Source: Desulfopila aestuarii DSM 18488
Lineage (GTDB): Bacteria; Desulfobacterota; Desulfobulbia; Desulfobulbales; Desulfocapsaceae
DNA: 55,871 nt
Assembly (NCBI RefSeq): GCF_900143695.1
Contig: NZ_FRFE01000033.1
Coordinates: forward strand, 1 to 55,871
Reading direction: 5' to 3'
Below are positions 52,927 through 55,871 of the stretch, piece by piece. Position 1 is the first letter of the stretch. Every line of letters begins with the position of its first letter. The position numbers were made by a program, and so were the translations under genes. A model generated the notes under the pieces. That model saw only the letters and a list, made by a program, of their open reading frames with translations, made no database searches and was not told the origin of the DNA.

Positions 52927-55077
52927 TCAGCTCCTTTTCCAGGTATGATATTTTTCCAGGATTTTCAGGAGTTTTTGCGGGGCGTGCGCTCGTTTCCATT
53001 CACCTGCAACATATTTGTTGGCCTCAGAAAGGGTTGGGTAGGTGTGGATGGTGCCGAGGATTTTGTTGAGCCCCAGGCCGTGTTTCATTGCCAGCACGAA
53101 TTCCGCGAGCAAATCGCCGCCATGTTCTCCAACAATGGTTACTCCGAGAATCCGATCTTTGCCCGGAACAGTAAGGACCTTAACAAAGCCGTAATCCGCG
53201 CTGTCGGCAATGGCCCGGTCGAGATCGTCGATACCGAAACGGGTTACCTCGACAGCGATACCCTTCTCCTTTGCCTCCTGTTCATTGAGACCGACCCGGG
53301 CAACTTCAGGGTCGATAAAGGTAGTCCAGGGGATAACCGAGTAGTCGACCCGGAATTTTCGCCACTCTCCAAACAGGCTGTTGACCGCAGCGTACCAGGC
53401 CTGATGAGCTGCTGTATGGGTGAACTGATAAGGGCCAGCCACATCACCGGCGGCAAAAATATTGGGGTAGAGTGTTTCGAGGTAATCGTTGGTCACCACC
53501 GTTCGCTCGGTGGGAATACCTAAATTTTCAAGGCCATAACCCTTCAAACGTGCGACCCGGCCCACCGCACAGATAAGCGTGTCGAACGGGAGCTGATGCT
53601 CACCGTTTCTGCTCTCGACAATGATCTGTTTTGTTTCCCCAATCTTTTCACAGCGCAGGGCCTTGTGGCCGGTCAGGATGTGAACGCCGTCGCGGGTCAA
53701 CGATTCTTCAGCAAGTTTTGATACTTCCTCATCTTCACGGGACAGAATCCGCGTTCCCATTTCAATCTGCCACACCTCTGAACCAAGCCGGGCAAAAGCC
53801 TGGGACAGCTCACAGCCGATGGGCCCTCCGCCCAGTACTACCAACCGCCTGGGTGGTTCGTCCTGTTGAGCCAACTCCTCCCAGAGGGTATCACTGGTAA
53901 GATAACCGACATCGTCGAGACCTGATAATGGAGGCACAAAGGGACGGGCACCGGCGGCGATGATGACAGCACGGGTGGTGAGGCGGCGGGTTTCGCCGCT
54001 GTTCATTGTAATTTCTACGGTCCAGGGATCAACTAGCCGGGCGTATCCTGCCAGCACTTCGACACCAAGGCTGGTGTAGCGCTCGACTGAATCGTGGGGC
54101 TCGACTTTGGCGATAACATCGTGGACCCGTTGCATGACTTTTCGAAAACTCATGACCGGACCACCGGCCTCAAGGCCGTAGGCATCGGCATGACGGACCT
54201 GATGGGCAAGTTTGGCACTTTTGATAAGGGCTTTGCTGGGTACGCAACCATAGTTGAGGCAATCGCCCCCCATCTTTTCCGCTTCCACCAGTGTGACTTT
54301 GGCCTTTACTGCCGCTGCAATATAGGCGCTTACCAGACCTGCGGCACCGCCGCCAATGACGATGAGGTTGCGGTCAAAGTGTTTCGGTTTTGGCCAACGA
54401 CTATAGACCCGACGTTTTTTTACCCAGTTGATACTTTTCTTGGCTGCTAATGGGAAAAGACCCAGGATAGCAAAGGAGAATAGCAAGCCAGGTGAGAGGA
54501 TACCCGCCGTACTGCTAATTGAGGCGAGCTGGGTGCCGGCGTTGATATAGACGACGGTGCCGGCCAGCATTCCCACCTGGCTGACCCAGTAGTAGGTGGT
54601 GGTCTTAATGGGGGTGAGTCCCATCAGCATGTTGATCAGAAAGAAGGGAAATATCGGGACGAGTCTCAGGGTAAAGAGATAAAAGGCACCTTCTCGCTCG
54701 ACGCCTCGATTGATCGTCTTCAGCCGTTCACCGAAACGGCTTTGCACACTATCGCGAAGGAGGTAACGAGCAGCCAGAAAGGCGAGGGTTGCGCCGATGG
54801 TCGAGGCAAATGAGACAAGGATAGTACCTAATACCAACCCGAAAACTGCTCCGGCTGCGAGAGTGAGCAGTACGGCCCCCGGCAGTGAGAGCCCAGTTGC
54901 CACGACATAGACAATAAAGAATCCAAGAGCGGTAATTACGGGTGCACTTTGCCGCCAGCTGTCGATCTGGGCTTGTGCGCCTTTGATGCCGTCAAGGGTA
55001 AGATATTGATTGAGATCGAAGATCCAGAAGATCAGTACGGCTGCTGCTATAAGAAGGAGGATGATGAATTTTTTCAT
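52927..55077 (-). CDS. TVP38/TMEM64 membrane domain fused to a disulfide oxidoreductase (mercuric reductase-like)
   Basis: 716 residues in two parts. Residues about 1-230 are a TVP38/TMEM64 (DedA-like) membrane domain with GFFIVYVVATGLSLPGAVLL and FFLINMLMGLTPI. From about 237 a class I pyridine nucleotide-disulfide oxidoreductase follows: FAD motif VIGGGAAGLVSAYIAA, redox pair CLNYGC near 271-276 in GGDCLNYGCVPSK, NAD motif VVLGGGPIGCELSQ, FAD motif IFAAGDVAGPYQFTH and C-terminal HTYPTLSE. The chemistry is that of lipoamide/glutathione/mercuric reductases, but the vicinal C-terminal cysteine pair of MerA is missing. It is probably a membrane-tethered flavoprotein reductase; substrate unknown. 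The fusion is known in several proteobacteria. Confidence 0.88.
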   Translation of the reverse strand: MKKFIILLLIAAAVLIFWIFDLNQYLTLDGIKGAQAQIDSWRQSAPVITALGFFIVYVVATGLSLPGAVLLTLAAGAVFGLVLGTILVSFASTIGATLAFLAARYLLRDSVQSRFGERLKTINRGVEREGAFYLFTLRLVPIFPFFLINMLMGLTPIKTTTYYWVSQVGMLAGTVVYINAGTQLASISSTAGILSPGLLFSFAILGLFPLAAKKSINWVKKRRVYSRWPKPKHFDRNLIVIGGGAAGLVSAYIAAAVKAKVTLVEAEKMGGDCLNYGCVPSKALIKSAKLAHQVRHADAYGLEAGGPVMSFRKVMQRVHDVIAKVEPHDSVERYTSLGVEVLAGYARLVDPWTVEITMNSGETRRLTTRAVIIAAGARPFVPPLSGLDDVGYLTSDTLWEELAQQDEPPRRLVVLGGGPIGCELSQAFARLGSEVWQIEMGTRILSREDEEVSKLAEESLTRDGVHILTGHKALRCEKIGETKQIIVESRNGEHQLPFDTLICAVGRVARLKGYGLENLGIPTERTVVTNDYLETLYPNIFAAGDVAGPYQFTHTAAHQAWYAAVNSLFGEWRKFRVDYSVIPWTTFIDPEVARVGLNEQEAKEKGIAVEVTRFGIDDLDRAIADSADYGFVKVLTVPGKDRILGVTIVGEHGGDLLAEFVLAMKHGLGLNKILGTIHTYPTLSEANKYVAGEWKRAHAPQKLLKILEKYHTWKRS

Positions 55078-55478
55078 TTGTTCTCTCTTGCGACACGTTG
55101 GTCAGATTATTGCGTGGATATCGTTTTTCTGTCGGCTTCGATATCTCTGTCTTCGAATTCCAGAAGGCTGGTGGCGTTAGCCTGTCGTTGTTGCAGCCCG
55201 TTAACGCTGGAGGTTAGTGACGAAGAGGGGATCACTGTAGATATCGATCCACGCAGGGGGATTGCAGCTACTGTGATTATTTTCCCGTGATGTTCTGTGT
55301 GACCTTGTTCACATTACTCTCGGGAAATTCTTTTGTCTGGGTGATTGTATTTCTACAGTAATGGAGAAAAGATAAACAATAAGAGAAGACTTCGCAGCAA
55401 AATAGAATTTTCGTTTTGCTTGGCAGCGGTTTACTGGTCGAGATTTCTTCTTTTGTGCTACGACTGGGGGGGAACAAG
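55078..55478. other. Intergenic stretch before the right-end element
   Basis: No gene recognised. Frames of up to 113 residues overlapping the reductase start are shadows. A weak plus-strand promoter (TTGTCT, 15-base spacer, TACAGT, about 55334-55360) together with the terminator at 55479 could define a small transcript of about 150 bases; this is speculative. Confidence 0.35.
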
Positions 55479-55518
55479 CGGCTCACCTCATTACGGCTTG
55501 AGGTGAGCCGGCTTTTTT
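55479..55518 (+). terminator. Strong Rho-independent terminator with no gene upstream on its strand
   Basis: CGGCTCACCTCA, an 8-base loop and TGAGGTGAGCCG form a perfect 12-bp stem followed by GCTTTTTTAA. On the plus strand no coding gene precedes it for several kilobases, so it may end a non-coding RNA or insulate the IS200 element. Confidence 0.85.
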
Positions 55519-55586
55519 AACGACATATGGTTTCATGTTTCTCATGAACACCATATAAAGAGGGATAATAATTTCCTTTAGGTAAA

Positions 55587-55605
55587 CCCCCGGCTTTGCC
55601 GGGGG
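55587..55605 (+). mobile_element. Left-end hairpin of an IS200/IS605-type element
   Basis: CCCCCGGC-TTT-GCCGGGGG is the compact subterminal hairpin typical of IS200-like left ends, which TnpA recognises as single-stranded DNA. The element's true left end should lie a few bases to the left, with no target duplication; the right end is outside the window. Confidence 0.75.
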
Positions 55606-55638
55606 ACTACAAAAGTTTGACGGTTCCTGCAAAATGAA

Positions 55639-55686
55639 GAAGCCTCCGCTCTCGTGGACCGCTCAAAGTCACGAGAAGGAGGCTTC
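55639..55686 (+). promoter_or_regulatory. Hairpin that masks the ribosome binding site of the IS200 transposase
   Basis: GAAGCCTCC (55639-55647) pairs with GGAGGCTTC (55678-55686), and inside it CTCGTG (55651-55656) pairs with CACGAG (55670-55675). The right arm contains the GGAGG Shine-Dalgarno and ends at the base before the ATG, so the fold would block ribosome access. A comparable leader hairpin is known to repress IS200 transposase. Confidence 0.8.
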
Positions 55687-55871
55687 ATGAACAACACACA
55701 ATGTTTAAGCCACTCGAAGTGGGAATGCAAGTACCACGTCGTGTGGATACCGAAGTGTCGAAAGAAAACGCTTTATGGGCAGCTGAGAAAACACCTTGGT
55801 GAGGTGTTGCATGATTTGGCTCGGCAGAAGGAGAGCAAAGTGCTGGAAGGGCATCTGCAGCCGGACCACAT
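55687..55871 (+). CDS. tnpA: IS200/IS605-family TnpA transposase, N-terminal part (cut by window edge)
   Basis: About 61 residues are visible, including SKWECKYHVVWIPKCRKKTL, followed by LRKHLGEVLHDLARQKES and ending in LQPDH at the edge. This is the start of a Y1 single-strand transposase; the HUH metal-binding motif would come with the next residues and the catalytic tyrosine further on. Start fixed by GGAGG four bases upstream. Intactness cannot be judged. Confidence 0.9.
   Translation, partial: MNNTQCLSHSKWECKYHVVWIPKCRKKTLYGQLRKHLGEVLHDLARQKESKVLEGHLQPDH

Overview
The window reads as chromosomal DNA of an anaerobic Gram-negative bacterium, most likely a deltaproteobacterium (Desulfobacterota, possibly near the Desulfobulbales). 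That placement is an inference from gene content: a Tat-exported ArrA-like molybdoenzyme, a sigma54 regulator, FbpABC, an HD-GYP protein, a TVP38-flavoprotein fusion and a TolC/HlyD exporter. I could not run a search. Base composition looks moderate and falls in the polysaccharide genes. An IS4-type transposase enters at the left edge and an IS200-type transposase leaves at the right edge; remnants of a third element and dead genes lie between.

Layout. 0-6 kb: transposase end, HD-GYP phosphodiesterase, a small c-type cytochrome, a decayed ynfA-like gene behind an intact-looking promoter, and the ferric-iron transporter fbpABC. 6.3-8.7 kb: a B12-type radical SAM enzyme and a TetR regulator behind a perfect 18-bp palindrome, then a frameshifted IS1595-type remnant. 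8.9-18.8 kb: a regulatory-respiratory island: tandem PhnD-like periplasmic sensor, histidine kinase, NtrC-type regulator, sigma54-type promoter, ArrA-like Mo subunit, four-cluster Fe-S subunit, TorD-like chaperone and a cytoplasmic polyferredoxin. By homology this is an arsenate (or related oxyanion) respiratory reductase under oxyanion-sensing control. 18.9-21.7 kb: an ECF sigma factor with a small AhpD-like protein, a DGC-type cysteine protein, a periplasmic rhodanese and a second AhpD-like protein.

22.6-32.0 kb: a seven-gene operon for an ABC-exported surface polysaccharide (two acyltransferases, Wzm, Wzt, a methyltransferase plus double glycosyltransferase giant, a GT2 enzyme and a nucleotide-sugar epimerase). 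32.1-45.2 kb: a surface-layer island: SapC-family protein, secreted trypsin-like protease, GT41-methyltransferase fusion, a 1010-residue Ala/Thr-rich beta-repeat protein that is probably the S-layer protein, and its type I exporter (HlyD, ABC, TolC). The protease C-terminus and the S-layer N-terminus carry the same three-repeat module. Together with the neighbouring O-antigen-type genes this recalls the Caulobacter rsa locus and is my best candidate for an undescribed system.

46-55 kb: envelope proteins (glycine-zipper/His-rich and WXXGXW-repeat), a PAS hybrid kinase, a PcfJ-like orphan, a Tpx-like lipoprotein lacking its resolving cysteine, a DUF547 protein and a TVP38-disulfide-reductase fusion. 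No tRNA, rRNA or CRISPR array was seen.
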